The notes: generated from the letters alone by a model not told the origin. Counted from the first letter of the stretch, positions 37,558 through 48,551 are shown. The stretch: DNA of 64,000 bases from Alkalicoccus urumqiensis (GCF_002993335.1 NZ_PVNS01000010.1:1-64000), one strand, 5' to 3'. Numbers and translations: made by a program.

Positions 37558-38469
37558 TTGAGTTTATATACCGACGCAGAACGTTACCGGAAAGTCCAGC
37601 AGGGAGCGGTTCTCGGCATTATTATTAATGCCTTCCTCGCGGTCATGAAAGGGATAACGGGTGTGGCGGCTGACAGCCGGGCACTTGTGGCAGACGCGCT
37701 TCACTCTGCATCGGATGTTGTCAGCTCCATCGCTGTACTAATCGGTGTCCGTGCAGCCCAGCAGCCTCCTGATGAGGATCACCCCTACGGTCATGGAAAA
37801 GCGGAGACTGTTACAGCTATTATCGTATCCGTACTATTAATCATCGTAGGCGTGGAAGTCGGTATCGACGCCGTCACCTCCATGTTTAATCCCGCCGGTA
37901 TTCCGGGCATATGGGCTGTCTATGCTGCCGGGGCATCCATTCTTATTAAAGAAGCCATGTTTCAATACAAGGTCAGATTGGGTAAAAAATACCATAGCAG
38001 CGCACTGATTGCCGATGCCTGGCATCACCGTTCCGATGTATTTTCTTCCTTGGCGGTCCTGCTCGGGGTGGCCGGCGCGATCGCCGGGGCGGCGTTTGGG
38101 ATTCCGGGTGCTGTGTACCTGGATCCTGCAGCAAGCATTGTTGTTGCGGCGCTGATCATCCGTATGGGATGGCAGCTCGGCAGTGAAGCGATCCATCAGA
38201 CCATTGATCATGTCCTTCATGATGAAGATGCTCAGTGGATGGTCGATGCTGCTGAGGAAGTCGACGGTGTCTTGCAGATCGACGAACTGCTCGCACGGGA
38301 GCATGGTCATTATGTCATTATCGATATTAAATTGTCGGTTGATCCCTATATCAGTGTCGAAGACGGCCACCGGATAGGGAAACAGGTGAAAAAGCGATTG
38401 ATGAAATACCGGCATGTTCATGATGTCCGGGTTCATATTAATCCATATTCAGAGGAGGAACCGCCATGA
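37558..38469 (+). CDS. Cation diffusion facilitator metal efflux transporter
   Basis: A 303-aa CDF protein with six membrane helices and a C-terminal cytoplasmic domain. Metal-site motifs are ADALHSASDVVSS (TM2, HxxxD) and ADAWHHRSDVFSS (TM5, HxxxD), and the loop HPYGHGKAE is typical. It exports Zn, Mn or Fe in exchange for protons; the DxxHD-type second site cannot fix the metal. TTG start with GGGGGGAGG upstream. Its stop overlaps the LapA-like gene by 4 bp. Confidence 0.88.
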   Translation: MSLYTDAERYRKVQQGAVLGIIINAFLAVMKGITGVAADSRALVADALHSASDVVSSIAVLIGVRAAQQPPDEDHPYGHGKAETVTAIIVSVLLIIVGVEVGIDAVTSMFNPAGIPGIWAVYAAGASILIKEAMFQYKVRLGKKYHSSALIADAWHHRSDVFSSLAVLLGVAGAIAGAAFGIPGAVYLDPAASIVVAALIIRMGWQLGSEAIHQTIDHVLHDEDAQWMVDAAEEVDGVLQIDELLAREHGHYVIIDIKLSVDPYISVEDGHRIGKQVKKRLMKYRHVHDVRVHINPYSEEEPP

Positions 38470-38792
38470 AAGGTCAATGGGGTTTAATTACAGGTCTCGT
38501 TATCGTTCTCATCATTGCTGTATTTGCTGTCATTAATGTGGATCCGGTAACCGTAAATTACTTCTTCGGCGAAAGCGAATGGCCGCTTATTCTTGTCATT
38601 CTCGGATCTGTTCTTATGGGAGGACTTATCGTTGGTTTCGTCGGTATGTACCGTATTTACCGGCTGCAGCAGGAAGTAAAGCAGCTGCGGTCCTCCCGGG
38701 ATGCAGCCTCAAAGGATGAAGAGACAGCGGGTCCGGACACAGATGAAGAAACACCAAAGCGGTCCCGCGGGAAGAGCACGCCTAAAAAATAA
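38466..38792 (+). CDS. yrvD: LapA/DUF1049-family membrane protein (YrvD-like)
   Basis: A 108-aa protein with two membrane helices (about 6-26 and 43-63), the family pattern VFAVINVDPVTVNYFFG between them, and a short coiled coil plus basic tail KRSRGKSTPKK. LapA-type proteins have envelope roles in other bacteria; function here is unknown. It overlaps the CDF gene (ATGA) and lies upstream of recJ, as YrvD does in B. subtilis. Confidence 0.8.
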   Translation: MKGQWGLITGLVIVLIIAVFAVINVDPVTVNYFFGESEWPLILVILGSVLMGGLIVGFVGMYRIYRLQQEVKQLRSSRDAASKDEETAGPDTDEETPKRSRGKSTPKK

Positions 38793-38844
38793 GTGAATTT
38801 TTTCGTCCGGCCGCTTTCCGGAAGAAAAAAATGATAAAATGAAT

Positions 38845-38880
38845 GAAGGCCTCCTTTTCAATGTGGAAATGGAGGCTTTC
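38845..38880 (+). terminator. Long hairpin after the LapA-like gene
   Basis: GAAGGCCTCC-TTTTC pairs with GAAAT-GGAGGCTTTC around AATGTG (one G-T, one mismatch). There is no T run, so termination is uncertain; it may be an mRNA end stabiliser. Confidence 0.45.
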
Positions 38881-38975
38881 GTCTGTGCCCGGAAACAGAA
38901 CGTTATTTTCTGCGGCGGATGATAGGATATTGAAGCGGCCGCGTGTATAATAGGGGAGTCAGGAGAGTGATCAGG

Positions 38976-41297
38976 ATGCTTCATCCAGAAGCAAAATGGC
39001 GGATTCAAACGCCGGATGCGGATGTGACAAAAGAACTGGAAGCAAGAACCGGCCTCTCGCCGGTAGCCTCCCGTTTTCTCGCACAGCGCGGCATTACCGG
39101 AGAAGAAGAAGTCGAACGGTTTTTAAACGCGGATGTGACGCAGCTGCATGATCCGATGCAGATGAAAGATATGAAAAAAGCAGTCGACCGTCTACATAAA
39201 GCAATCGAAGCAGGCGAACGTATTCTTGTGTACGGAGACTATGATGCTGATGGTGTGACGAGTACAACCGTTATGTATGAAACGCTTATAAGTCTCGGTG
39301 CCGAGGCAGGCTGGTATGTGCCCGACCGGTTTACGGAAGGGTACGGACCGAATGAAGGGGCATTCCGACGGGCAGCTGAAGAAGGGACCCGTGTCATCGT
39401 TACGGTGGATACTGGTATATCCGCCGTACATGAAGCGGATGTGGCGAAGGAGCTCGGCATCGATCTGATTATTACCGATCATCATGAGCCGCCGCCGCAG
39501 ATCCCCGATGGCTATGCTGTAATCAATCCGAAGCAGGCTGACTGCGGCTATCCATTTGATGAGCTGGCAGGAGTCGGAGTGGCCTGGAAATGCAGTCAGG
39601 CACTGACCGGTACATTCCCGGAGCAGTATCTGGATCTGGCTGCGGTCGGAACCATTGCCGATCTGGTGCCTCTGGAAGAGGAGAACCGCGTACTTGCAGC
39701 CCTTGGATTAAAGCGGCTGAACAGTGTGATGCGCCCCGGTCTGAAGGCACTGCTGAAAGAAGCCGGGGCGGACGGAGATGAAGTGGATGAAGAGACTGTC
39801 GGGTTCCGCATCGGCCCCCGCCTAAACGCAGCCGGACGGCTCGAACGGGCAGATCCCGCTGTCCAGCTGCTGCTTTCGAAAGATCCGGAAGAGAGTCAAC
39901 AGCTTGCTTCCATGATTGATCAGATGAACAGAGAGCGTCAGGAGATTGTCCGGGCCATCACGGAAGAAGCGATCGAGGAAGTGGAAGCACAGGATGGAGA
40001 TCCTGAAGTTATCGTCGTCGGCCGGGAAGGATGGAATCCGGGGGTCATCGGGATCGTTGCCAGCCGGCTTGTCGAAACGTATTATCGTCCGGCAATTGTT
40101 CTCAGTCTGCAGCCGGAAGCAGGAAAAGCAAAAGGCTCAGCACGGAGCATCGAAGGGTTCAATATGTTTGAATCCCTTTCCTCTATGAGGGAGCTGCTTC
40201 CTCATTTCGGCGGACATGCAATGGCCGCAGGACTGACAATGGAACTGGAGCATGTCGATGAGCTCCGCAGCAGGCTCTGTGAAATTGCAGCAGCGACGAT
40301 GGAGGCAGAGGACTGGGTACGAAAACTGGATGTCGATCTGCCGGTGGGGGTGGAGGAGATCTCAGTGGAAACGATCCGTGATCTCTCCCGCATGGCGCCA
40401 TTCGGCATCGGCAACCCTGCGCCAAAAATTTTAATTGAGCAGGCAGTCGTGGAAACGGCGAAGCAGATCGGCAGCGGCAGGGATCACCTGAAGCTGACGC
40501 TTACGACCAGTGGTCACGATCATGCGCTCGATGTCATAGCATTCCGAATGGGGGAGAAACATGCGCAGATTTCCCCGCTCGCCAGGCTCTCTGTCGTCGG
40601 AAAGCTCTCGATCAATGAATGGAACGGACGAATAAAACCGCAGCTTATCGCAGAAGATATGCGCGTGGATGAAAGGCAGATTTTCGATTTCCGGGGCAGC
40701 CGACGGCTGAAAGAAATTCCGGGTCCGAAAAATGCGCTTGTCTTTCAGGAGGACACGGATACGGGCAGCATTCCGGATTCGTGGAGCGTGCTGAGGCCGG
40801 AGGATATCGATGATTCCGTCACCAGCCTGCTTTTCTACGATGTCCCGTCTACGATGGAGGAGCTTTCAGATGTGCTCGTCCGGGCAGGAAATCTGGAGAG
40901 AATCGACTGTGTTTTTCAGCATGATGACAACTATTTCTTTACGCCGCTCCCGAACAGAGATCAGTTTAAATGGTTTTACGCGCTCGTGAAAAAGCGCGGC
41001 CGTTTTGAGATGCAGCATAAAGAAAAGCTTGCTGAACACAAGGGATGGAGCGTGCAGACAGTTTCCTTGATATGCCAGGTGTTTTCTGAGCTGGAATTTG
41101 TTAAAATAGACAACGGTGTGCTGACTCCGGCAGAAACGCCGTCGAAACGGAAGCTGGAGGAAGCACCAACTTATAAAAAATATCAGCAGAAAAGCAGGAT
41201 CCAGCAGGAGCTTTGTTATTCCACATTCCGCTCTCTCGTCAAAACGCTGGATTCGCTGGGGAATACGCGCACACCGGTAGATGCCGGCGCGCAGTAG
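38976..41297 (+). CDS. recJ: RecJ, single-strand DNA 5'-3' exonuclease
   Basis: A 773-aa DHH-family nuclease. Motifs include YGDYDADGVTSTT (about 70-82), TVDTGIS, ITDHHEPP (the DHH) and, in DHHA1, SARSIEGFNMFE and FGGHAMAAGLT. An OB fold and the long C-terminal Firmicutes extension (SLICQVFSELEFVKI) follow. RecJ trims 5' ends in RecF-pathway repair. The ATG at 38976 has AGGAGAG upstream. apt starts 12 bases after the stop, as in B. subtilis. Confidence 0.94.
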   Translation: MLHPEAKWRIQTPDADVTKELEARTGLSPVASRFLAQRGITGEEEVERFLNADVTQLHDPMQMKDMKKAVDRLHKAIEAGERILVYGDYDADGVTSTTVMYETLISLGAEAGWYVPDRFTEGYGPNEGAFRRAAEEGTRVIVTVDTGISAVHEADVAKELGIDLIITDHHEPPPQIPDGYAVINPKQADCGYPFDELAGVGVAWKCSQALTGTFPEQYLDLAAVGTIADLVPLEEENRVLAALGLKRLNSVMRPGLKALLKEAGADGDEVDEETVGFRIGPRLNAAGRLERADPAVQLLLSKDPEESQQLASMIDQMNRERQEIVRAITEEAIEEVEAQDGDPEVIVVGREGWNPGVIGIVASRLVETYYRPAIVLSLQPEAGKAKGSARSIEGFNMFESLSSMRELLPHFGGHAMAAGLTMELEHVDELRSRLCEIAAATMEAEDWVRKLDVDLPVGVEEISVETIRDLSRMAPFGIGNPAPKILIEQAVVETAKQIGSGRDHLKLTLTTSGHDHALDVIAFRMGEKHAQISPLARLSVVGKLSINEWNGRIKPQLIAEDMRVDERQIFDFRGSRRLKEIPGPKNALVFQEDTDTGSIPDSWSVLRPEDIDDSVTSLLFYDVPSTMEELSDVLVRAGNLERIDCVFQHDDNYFFTPLPNRDQFKWFYALVKKRGRFEMQHKEKLAEHKGWSVQTVSLICQVFSELEFVKIDNGVLTPAETPSKRKLEEAPTYKKYQQKSRIQQELCYSTFRSLVKTLDSLGNTRTPVDAGAQ

Positions 41298-41309
41298 GAG
41301 GAGAAAGAG

Positions 41310-41822
41310 ATGGATTACAAAGAGTACATTACGGTAGTAGAGAATTTCCCGAAAGAGGGAATCCGGTTTAAAGACATTACGACACTGATGGAAAACGGCC
41401 CTGTCTACCGGCAGGCCATTCTGGATATGACAGACTTTGCCCGGAACAAACAAATCGATGTCGTCGTCGGTCCGGAAGCGAGAGGCTTTATTGTCGGCTG
41501 TCCGATTGCTGTCGAGCTCGGCCTCGGATTTGTACCGGTTCGAAAAGCAGGAAAACTTCCGCGGGAAGTACTGGAAGTCGATTACGGGCTGGAATACGGC
41601 AAGGATTCTCTGAATATCCATAAAGGATCGATTCAGCCTGGACAGCGTGTGCTTATTACGGACGATCTTCTTGCAACGGGTGGAACGATTGAAGCGACGA
41701 TTAGAATGATTGAACAGCAGGGCGGCGTCGTTGCCGGTATCGCCTTTATGATTGAGCTCGGCTACCTGGACGGCCGCAGCCGGCTTGAAGAGTACGACGT
41801 TTTTACACTTATGACTTACTGA
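41310..41822 (+). CDS. apt: Apt, adenine phosphoribosyltransferase
   Basis: A 170-aa purine salvage enzyme making AMP from adenine and PRPP. The opening [18 protein letters not shown], flexible loop and PRPP site [17 protein letters not shown] are diagnostic. GGAGGAG precedes the ATG. Probably cotranscribed with recJ and closed by a terminator, so relA has its own promoter. Confidence 0.95.
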   Translation: MDYKEYITVVENFPKEGIRFKDITTLMENGPVYRQAILDMTDFARNKQIDVVVGPEARGFIVGCPIAVELGLGFVPVRKAGKLPREVLEVDYGLEYGKDSLNIHKGSIQPGQRVLITDDLLATGGTIEATIRMIEQQGGVVAGIAFMIELGYLDGRSRLEEYDVFTLMTY

Positions 41823-41829
41823 TCCTGGA

Positions 41830-41861
41830 CTGCCCGGAGGCCCCGGGCAGCCCTGTTTTTC
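41830..41861 (+). terminator. Terminator of recJ-apt
   Basis: CTGCCCGG pairs with CCGGGCAG around AGGCC, then CCCTGTTTTT. Confidence 0.8.
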
Positions 41862-42056
41862 CATAAGGATTCGTTCCATCCGGCCTTCATCCATTTCTGC
41901 ACGTGACAGGAAACGGTGTGGTTCCTGCAGGTGCAGCTGGATGAAAAAGTACTAATTCCGTGCGCCGGACAAGAGAAACGCGCCACCGTATGATAGGATA
42001 GAAAAAACGAGACGCTGCCCGCCCAGGTGCAGACAGCGGGAATGTAAGGTGATTTC

Positions 42057-44234
42057 ATGACTAGTGAAGAAGTGCTTGCCCGTGCGGCCGAATATCTCCC
42101 CGAAAAGGATGTGGCCATGCTCCGGGAGGCATATCAGACAGCAGAATATGCGCACCGGGAGCAGTACCGGCGTTCCGGAGAGCCGTACATCTGGCATCCT
42201 GTACAGGTCGCATCGATTCTTGTCGATCTCGGTATGGACCCTGATACCATTGCGGCAGCATTTCTGCACGACGTAGTGGAGGATACGGATGTCGGTCTTG
42301 ATGTACTGGAAGAGAAATTCGGCAGCCAGGTCGCGATGCTCGTCGACGGTGTGACAAAGCTCGGTAAAATTAAATACAAATCCAAAGAAGAACAGCAGGC
42401 GGAAAACCACCGGAAGATGTTTGTTGCCATGGCGAAGGATATCCGCGTCATTCTTATTAAACTGGCGGACCGTCTTCATAATATGCGGACGCTGAAGCAT
42501 CTCCCTCCGGAAAAGCAGCGGCGTATTTCTAATGAAACACTGGAAATCTTTGCCCCGCTCGCCCACCGCCTCGGTATTTCCAAAATCAAATGGGAGCTTG
42601 AAGATACGGCACTGCGCTACTTAAATCCACAGCAGTATTACAGGATCGTCAACCTGATGAAAAAGAAGCGCGTAGAGCGCGAGAGCTATATTGAAGAAGT
42701 GAAAGACGCACTGAAAGAAAAGCTTCAGGCGATGGATGTGGAAGCAGATATTCATGGAAGAGCGAAGCATATATACAGCATCTACCGGAAAATGGTGCTG
42801 CAGAATAAGCAGTTTAACGAAATCTACGACCTGCTTGCAATCCGTATCGTCGTAAAGAGCATCAAAGACTGCTACGCAGTACTTGGTACGATTCATACGC
42901 AGTGGAAGCCGATGCCGGGCCGGTTTAAAGATTACATCGCGATGCCGAAAGCGAACATGTACCAGTCTCTTCATACGACGGTCATCGGTCCGAAAGGGGA
43001 CCCGCTGGAAGTGCAGATCCGCTCCGAAGACATGCATAAAGTAGCAGAATTCGGTGTTGCAGCGCACTGGGCCTACAAAGAAGGTAAAACGGTCGATGAT
43101 GCAGAGTCCCTGGAAACGAAAATGTCCTGGTTCCGGGAAATTCTGGAATGGCAGAACAATACCAATGACGCACAGGAATTTATGGAGTCGCTGAAAATCG
43201 ACCTGTTTTCCGACATGGTGTTCGTCTTTTCTCCGAAGGGCGATGTAATGGAACTGCCGAAAGGGTCGGTTCCGCTCGATTTCGCCTACCGGATTCATAC
43301 CGAAGTCGGCAACCGCTGTATCGGGGCGAAAGTGAACGGGAAGATGGTTCCGCTCGACCACCGGCTGAAAACGGGGGATATCGTAGAAATACTGACCTCC
43401 AAACATTCCTACGGTCCGAGCCAGGACTGGCTGAAAATGACACAGAGCTCCCATGCAAAAAACAAAATCCGGCAGTGGTTTAAGCGCGAAAAACGAGATG
43501 AACATGTGGAAAAGGGCCGGGACATGATCGAAAAAGAAATTGCCCGGAAAGGCTATAAAAATAAAGAAGTGTTCACTCATGAAAACATCCACCGCGTCAT
43601 GGATAAGTTCAGTTTTACGACAGAAGAAGACATGTATGCGGCCGTCGGCTATCAGGGGATCACCGCAGCTCAGGTTGTTACCCGTCTGACCGATACCCTG
43701 CGCCGGGAAGAAGAGCAGGATACGCGGACGCTGACAGAAGCGGTGGAGGATCTTAAGCCGCAGAAAGGTGCTTCCAAAGCAGATACGAGCGGTGTGCGCG
43801 TAAAAGGCGTGGATAACCTGCTTATTCGTCTTTCCCGATGCTGCAACCCCGTACCGGGTGACGAGATTGTCGGTTATATCACGAAAGGGCGGGGCGTATC
43901 GATCCACCGCGCCGACTGCCCGAACGTCGCCTCTCCGGACGGGGATACCCGGCTTCTTGATGTCGAGTGGGACAGCGGTCCCCAGCAGAATAAAAACTAC
44001 GACGTCGATATTGAAATTTCCGGCTATGACCGGCGCTCTTTATTAAATGACGTGCTGCAGGCTGTGGCGGAAACGAAAACGAACATTCATGCCGTAAGCG
44101 GCCGTGCCGATTCGAATAAAATGGCCCGGATTGATATGACCGTATCGATTCAGAATACGGCGCATCTTCAGAAGGTCGTAGAGCGGATTAAACAGATCTC
44201 CGATATTTACACCGTGCGCCGGGTCATGCACTAA
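42057..44234 (+). CDS. relA: RelA, bifunctional (p)ppGpp synthetase/hydrolase
   Basis: A 725-aa RSH protein. Order: HD hydrolase ([21 protein letters not shown]), synthetase ([24 protein letters not shown]), TGS ([18 protein letters not shown]), helical, zinc-finger region with [18 protein letters not shown], and C-terminal ACT. Both catalytic halves look intact, as expected of a Rel-type enzyme. It starts the stringent response on ribosomes with uncharged tRNA. AAGGTGAT precedes ATG 42057. dtd follows after 22 bases. Confidence 0.95.
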   Translation: MTSEEVLARAAEYLPEKDVAMLREAYQTAEYAHREQYRRSGEPYIWHPVQVASILVDLGMDPDTIAAAFLHDVVEDTDVGLDVLEEKFGSQVAMLVDGVTKLGKIKYKSKEEQQAENHRKMFVAMAKDIRVILIKLADRLHNMRTLKHLPPEKQRRISNETLEIFAPLAHRLGISKIKWELEDTALRYLNPQQYYRIVNLMKKKRVERESYIEEVKDALKEKLQAMDVEADIHGRAKHIYSIYRKMVLQNKQFNEIYDLLAIRIVVKSIKDCYAVLGTIHTQWKPMPGRFKDYIAMPKANMYQSLHTTVIGPKGDPLEVQIRSEDMHKVAEFGVAAHWAYKEGKTVDDAESLETKMSWFREILEWQNNTNDAQEFMESLKIDLFSDMVFVFSPKGDVMELPKGSVPLDFAYRIHTEVGNRCIGAKVNGKMVPLDHRLKTGDIVEILTSKHSYGPSQDWLKMTQSSHAKNKIRQWFKREKRDEHVEKGRDMIEKEIARKGYKNKEVFTHENIHRVMDKFSFTTEEDMYAAVGYQGITAAQVVTRLTDTLRREEEQDTRTLTEAVEDLKPQKGASKADTSGVRVKGVDNLLIRLSRCCNPVPGDEIVGYITKGRGVSIHRADCPNVASPDGDTRLLDVEWDSGPQQNKNYDVDIEISGYDRRSLLNDVLQAVAETKTNIHAVSGRADSNKMARIDMTVSIQNTAHLQKVVERIKQISDIYTVRRVMH

Positions 44235-44256
44235 CAAGCAACGGAGGGAATCAGTC

Positions 44257-44721
44257 ATGCGCGTAGTACTTCAGCGGGCGAAAGAAGCTTCCGTCACTGT
44301 CGAGGGTTCAGTGACCGGTGCCATCGATCATGGTCTTATGCTTCTCGTCGGCATCACACACGAGGATACAGAAAAAGATGTCACGTATACCGCGGATAAA
44401 ATCGCCGGTCTCCGCGTCTTTGAAGATGAGAACAATAAAATGAACCTATCGATTCAGGATACCGGCGGCTCTATTTTATCGGTTTCTCAGTTTACGCTTT
44501 ACGGGGACTGCAGAAAAGGGCGCCGTCCGAATTACATGCAGGCGGCACGGCCGGAGCAGGCGGAAGCATTATATGAACAGTTTAACGATCGGCTCCGAAG
44601 CCACCACGGTCTCACGGTGGAAACCGGAGCGTTCGGTGAGATGATGGACGTTTCCTTTACAAACGACGGACCGGTCACGCTGATTGTGGAAAGTGAGCCT
44701 GCTGTAAGAAACGGCTCTTGA
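44257..44721 (+). CDS. dtd: Dtd, D-aminoacyl-tRNA deacylase
   Basis: A 154-aa proofreading enzyme releasing D-amino acids (and glycine from tRNA-Ala). The conserved [15 protein letters not shown] and [11 protein letters not shown] segments carry the SQxTL and GPVT substrate-site motifs. ACGGAGGG lies upstream. Its TGA forms part of the -35 of the hisS T-box promoter. Confidence 0.95.
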   Translation: MRVVLQRAKEASVTVEGSVTGAIDHGLMLLVGITHEDTEKDVTYTADKIAGLRVFEDENNKMNLSIQDTGGSILSVSQFTLYGDCRKGRRPNYMQAARPEQAEALYEQFNDRLRSHHGLTVETGAFGEMMDVSFTNDGPVTLIVESEPAVRNGS

Positions 44722-44746
44722 CATTCCGCCCCCCGCTTCGTAAGAT
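44718..44746 (+). promoter_or_regulatory. Promoter of the hisS-aspS operon
   Basis: TTGACA (44718-44723), 17-base spacer, TAAGAT (44741-44746). The dtd stop codon lies inside the -35. Confidence 0.7.
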
Positions 44747-44751
44747 AAGAA

Positions 44752-45003
44752 AATACGATTGAATACCGATGAGGGAGCACAGTAGCAGAAAACCGGACGA
44801 CCAGAGAGAAGATGCCGCGGCTGGAAGCATCTTTGTTGCAGGTTCTGTGAATGAACACTCCGTAGGTGCTGCTTTGAACGTCAGTAGAAGCAGCCGCCGG
44901 CCCGGCGTTAGCGGGCAGAGTGGGAGCAGTATGCTTCAACTGGGGTGGTACCACGGGTGTGAAACTCTCGTCCCTGACTTTGTCAGCGGCGGGAGTTTTT
45001 TGT
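44752..45003 (+). ncRNA. T-box riboswitch controlling hisS-aspS
   Basis: The leader has a Stem I (AGCAC 44776-44780 with GTGCT 44866-44870; AACC with GGTT; AAGATGC with GCATCTT around CGCGGCTGGAA), an AGTA in the specifier bulge, the T-box TGGGGTGGTACCACGGG (44941-44957) and a terminator (AACTCTCG with CGGGAGTT, then T6) ending near 45002. Aligned with the alaS leader by the conserved RCTCC, the specifier is AAC (44854-44856), overlapping CAC (His, 44856-44858). The variable T-box base is U, which pairs with discriminator A or weakly G. Low tRNA charging should allow read-through. Confidence 0.9.
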
Positions 45004-45043
45004 ATGCAGTAAAACGCACGATACATATAAAGGAGGATGCAGG

Positions 45044-46324
45044 ATGGCATATACAATTCCACGCGGAACCCAGGACATTATCCCCGGGGAATCCGAAAAA
45101 TGGCAGATCGTCGAAGCGGCAGCCCGCGATCTCTGCCGGAGATACAATTATAAAGAAATCCGCACACCAATGTTCGAACAGACGGAGCTTTTCGCACGTG
45201 GCGTCGGGGATACGACCGATATCGTGCAGAAAGAGATGTACACGTTTGAAGACCGCGGAGGAAGAAGTCTGACGCTCCGTCCGGAAGGAACCGCTTCGGT
45301 CGTCCGGGCCTTCGTGTCGGAAAAGATGCACGGATGGCCGGATCAGCCGGTAAAGCTGTTTTACAACGGGCCGATGTTCCGCTATGAGCGCCCGCAGTCC
45401 GGAAGAATGAGGCAGTTTGTCCAGTTCGGAATTGAAGCGCTCGGCAGTGCCGATCCGGCTCTCGACGCAGAAGTGATCGGGCTGGCAATGGACCTGTACA
45501 AAGAGCTCGGCTTAAAGCAGGTGAAACTTGTACTGAACAGCCTTGGTGATAAAGACAGCCGTGAGGCTCACAGAGAAGCGCTTGTTGCTCACTTTGAGCC
45601 GAGAATTGACGAATTCTGCAGTGACTGCCAGACGCGTCTTCACCAGAATCCGCTCCGGATCCTGGATTGTAAAAAAGACCGGGACCACGAGCTTATGAGT
45701 TCGGCGCCTTCGATCCTCGACTATTTAAATGAGGAATCCCGCACTTATTTTGAAACCGTAAAGGCTTATTTGACGGCGATGGATATCGAGTATGTGGTGG
45801 ATCCGACGCTCGTGCGCGGTCTGGATTACTACAACAATACAGCGTTTGAAATTATGGTTGAAGGCGAAGGATTCGGAGCCATAACGACGCTCTGCGGCGG
45901 CGGCCGGTACAACGGCCTGGTGGAAGATGTCGGCGGACCGGAAACACCCGGAATCGGCTTCGGTCTCAGTATTGAGCGTCTTCTCATGGCACTGGAAACG
46001 CAGGGTATTGATTTAACAGCCGGAGAGGAACTGGATGCCTACCTCGTCACCCTCGGGGAACAGGCGAAGGAGGAAGCGCCGAAGCTTCTGCACCAGCTGC
46101 GGCAGCAGGGTTTTTCACTGGAGACCGACTACCTCGGCCGGAAAATGAAAGGGCAGATGAAAGCAGCTGACCGGCAGAAAGCACGTCTTGTGCTTCTTCT
46201 CGGTGATGACGAACTGGAACGCGGAGAAATTAACGTAAAAAATATGCAGACCGGCGCACAGGAAGCTGTAAAGCTGAACGAATTGACAGATAAGCTGCAA
46301 AAACAGAACGGAGAGGATGATTAA
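45044..46324 (+). CDS. hisS: HisS, histidyl-tRNA synthetase
   Basis: A 426-aa class II synthetase. Motif 2 region is [20 protein letters not shown]; histidine-specific segments [15 protein letters not shown] and [18 protein letters not shown]; motif 3 [15 protein letters not shown]; then a C-terminal anticodon domain. AAAGGAGG precedes the ATG. First gene of the T-box-controlled operon; aspS follows 3 bases after its stop. Confidence 0.96.
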   Translation: MAYTIPRGTQDIIPGESEKWQIVEAAARDLCRRYNYKEIRTPMFEQTELFARGVGDTTDIVQKEMYTFEDRGGRSLTLRPEGTASVVRAFVSEKMHGWPDQPVKLFYNGPMFRYERPQSGRMRQFVQFGIEALGSADPALDAEVIGLAMDLYKELGLKQVKLVLNSLGDKDSREAHREALVAHFEPRIDEFCSDCQTRLHQNPLRILDCKKDRDHELMSSAPSILDYLNEESRTYFETVKAYLTAMDIEYVVDPTLVRGLDYYNNTAFEIMVEGEGFGAITTLCGGGRYNGLVEDVGGPETPGIGFGLSIERLLMALETQGIDLTAGEELDAYLVTLGEQAKEEAPKLLHQLRQQGFSLETDYLGRKMKGQMKAADRQKARLVLLLGDDELERGEINVKNMQTGAQEAVKLNELTDKLQKQNGEDD

Positions 46325-46327
46325 TTG

Positions 46328-48127
46328 ATGAAACTACGGACACATACATGCGGAGAGCTTACAGAACAGCAGGTGGGCGCACGCGTCACCCTTCAGGGGT
46401 GGGTAAAAAAGCGCCGCGACCTCGGTCAGGTTATTTTTGTGGACCTGCGCGACCGTACCGGCCATATCCAGGTCGTATTTGACAGCGACGTGAGTGAAGA
46501 AGCACTGAAAACAGCGGATCAGGTCCGCAGTGAATATGTCATCGAGGTGAGCGGCACGGTCGTCAAGCGTTCTGAAGGGACAGTAAATCCGAAAATTGCG
46601 ACAGGAACGATCGAAATTCACGTCGATGAAATTACTGTCCTGAATGCGGCAAAAGGACTGCCATTTACGGTGGATGAAGAATCGGACCTGAACGAGGATG
46701 TCCGGCTCAAATACCGGTATCTGGATCTCCGCCGACAGTCCATGCATGACACGATGAAGCTTAGGAGCCGTGTGACCAAGCTGATCCGCGACATGCTCGA
46801 TGAAGAAGAATTTATGGAAATGGAAACGCCGATGCTGACAAAATCCACACCGGAAGGCGCCCGGGATTATCTCGTGCCATCCCGTGTACACGAAGGATCT
46901 TTTTATGCCCTGCCGCAGTCCCCGCAGCTGTTCAAGCAGCTTCTGATGGTTTCCGGCTTTGAGCGCTACTATCAGATTGCCCGCTGCTTCCGGGACGAAG
47001 ATCTGCGCGCAGACCGTCAGCCGGAATTCACACAGGTGGACATTGAGGCTTCTTTCATGGGCAAAGATCAGCTTATGGCAATGATGGAATCGATGATGCA
47101 GCGTCTCGTCAAGGAGCTTGCCGGCGTAGAAGTCGGCGGACCGTTTAAACGTCTGACATACGATGAGGCGATGAACCGCTATGGCTCGGATAAACCGGAC
47201 ACGCGCTTCGGCATGGAACTGCATGACATTTCCGAGATGGTGAAAGACAGTGGCTTTAAAGTATTCCAGTCCGCAGTGGAAAACGGCGGTGTAGTCAAGG
47301 GGATCAACGTAAAAGGCATTGCGGATGATTATTCCCGTAAAGATCTGGATGAGCTCAGTACGTTCGCCAAGGTTTACGGAGCAAAAGGACTCGCCTGGCT
47401 GAAAGTGACCGGTCCGGAAGAAGTGAAAGGACCGATTGCGAAATTTTTTGAAGCGCCGGATCAAAAAGCGCTCATCCAGGAATTTGATGCAGAGGAAGGG
47501 GACGTCCTTTTCTTCGCAGCGGATAAAATCCGGGTGGCATGGGATGTCCTCGGCGCACTCCGGACCAAATTTGCAAAAGAGCGGAACCTGATTGAGCCCG
47601 GGACGTATGACTTTCTCTGGGTTACACAGTTCCCGCTTCTCTCCTACGATGAGGAGGAAGGGCGCTATGCAGCAGAGCACCATCCATTCACCCGTCCAGT
47701 CGAAGAAGACGTGGATAAGCTTGTAGAGGAGCCGGAAAAGGTGCGGGCCGAAGCATACGACCTTGTTTTGAACGGCTATGAGCTCGGCGGTGGATCCCAG
47801 CGTATTTTTGAGCGGGAGCTTCAGGAGCAGATGTTTACAGCACTCGGCTTTTCCGAGGAAGAAGCCCGGGCCCAGTTCGGATTCCTGCTGGATGCATTTG
47901 AATACGGCACGCCGCCGCACGGCGGCATCGCCCTCGGTCTGGACCGTCTTGTCATGATTCTTGCCGGACGCTCCAACCTCCGCGACACGATTGCGTTCCC
48001 GAAAACAGCAAGCGCGAGCTGCCTGCTGACCAATGCGCCTTCCGAAGTGGAGGAAGCGAAACTGAAGGAGCTCAGTCTGAAGGTTGAAAAGAAAAAGAAA
48101 GACAAAGAAGAAGCGAAACAGCAGTAG
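46328..48127 (+). CDS. aspS: AspS, aspartyl-tRNA synthetase
   Basis: A 599-aa bacterial-type AspRS: N-terminal OB anticodon domain ([20 protein letters not shown]), class II core with motif 2 [19 protein letters not shown], inserted GAD domain (about 285-420) and motif 3 [19 protein letters not shown] 46328 has GAGAGGATG upstream. Bacterial enzymes may be discriminating or also charge tRNA-Asn; the AAC specifier in the leader makes the second option worth testing. Confidence 0.96.
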   Translation: MKLRTHTCGELTEQQVGARVTLQGWVKKRRDLGQVIFVDLRDRTGHIQVVFDSDVSEEALKTADQVRSEYVIEVSGTVVKRSEGTVNPKIATGTIEIHVDEITVLNAAKGLPFTVDEESDLNEDVRLKYRYLDLRRQSMHDTMKLRSRVTKLIRDMLDEEEFMEMETPMLTKSTPEGARDYLVPSRVHEGSFYALPQSPQLFKQLLMVSGFERYYQIARCFRDEDLRADRQPEFTQVDIEASFMGKDQLMAMMESMMQRLVKELAGVEVGGPFKRLTYDEAMNRYGSDKPDTRFGMELHDISEMVKDSGFKVFQSAVENGGVVKGINVKGIADDYSRKDLDELSTFAKVYGAKGLAWLKVTGPEEVKGPIAKFFEAPDQKALIQEFDAEEGDVLFFAADKIRVAWDVLGALRTKFAKERNLIEPGTYDFLWVTQFPLLSYDEEEGRYAAEHHPFTRPVEEDVDKLVEEPEKVRAEAYDLVLNGYELGGGSQRIFERELQEQMFTALGFSEEEARAQFGFLLDAFEYGTPPHGGIALGLDRLVMILAGRSNLRDTIAFPKTASASCLLTNAPSEVEEAKLKELSLKVEKKKKDKEEAKQQ

Positions 48128-48186
48128 AACGATTGAATCAGCGGCTGAACGCACAGAATAGGCTGGAACATAACCAGCATCAAATG

Positions 48187-48216
48187 AAGCCCTTACCATT
48201 TTTGGTGAGGGCTTTC
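48187..48216 (+). terminator. Terminator of hisS-aspS
   Basis: AAGCCCTTACC pairs with GGTGAGGGCTT around ATTTTT, ending in TTTC. Confidence 0.75.
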
Positions 48217-48551
48217 TGTATGAGGGGGGTGATCCTTTCCATTCCAATCGCCTGCCGCGGGCAAGGCTTGAGCGCATTTTACACGAGCATTGGACGGCCT
48301 TCGTATCACTTGGAAATGAGGGTGAAAGTCATTCTTTGTGCGTATATCTGCTTTTTCCGGGCGCTATTTGCACGGTTCCAGGGGGGGGGCAGGCAGAAAA
48401 CGGTGAATACTAAAAAGGTTTCCTCGAAGGCTCTGCCGGCGTGTTTCGTTTATCACTGGAAAAAGTCCGCTCACGCTTGTTTTATGATTCTGGACGTGCG
48501 GAATGTTACGAAATTTCCCATAAAAGTTGACAGAATTTTTTGTATAATAGG
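48217..48551. other. Intergenic stretch with no recognised gene
   Basis: About 335 bases between the aspS terminator and the 6S promoter. It contains a run of nine G (48381-48389) and near its right end a TTGACA 10 bases from a TATAAT, too close to act together. Open frames here lack convincing starts. The yrvM (tcdA) gene found near here in B. subtilis is absent. Confidence 0.5.

Noticed and set aside
46334-48277. 647-codon open frame antisense to aspS (and similar long antisense frames opposite relA and obg/pheB)
   Set aside because: Codon bias of strongly coding genes leaves the opposite frame open. No ribosome site, domain or conserved motif is present.
48524-48550. TTGACA with TATAAT
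   Set aside because: The hexamers are only 10 bases apart, too close for SigA polymerase; the TTGCAT-17-TAAAAT pair just downstream fits better.
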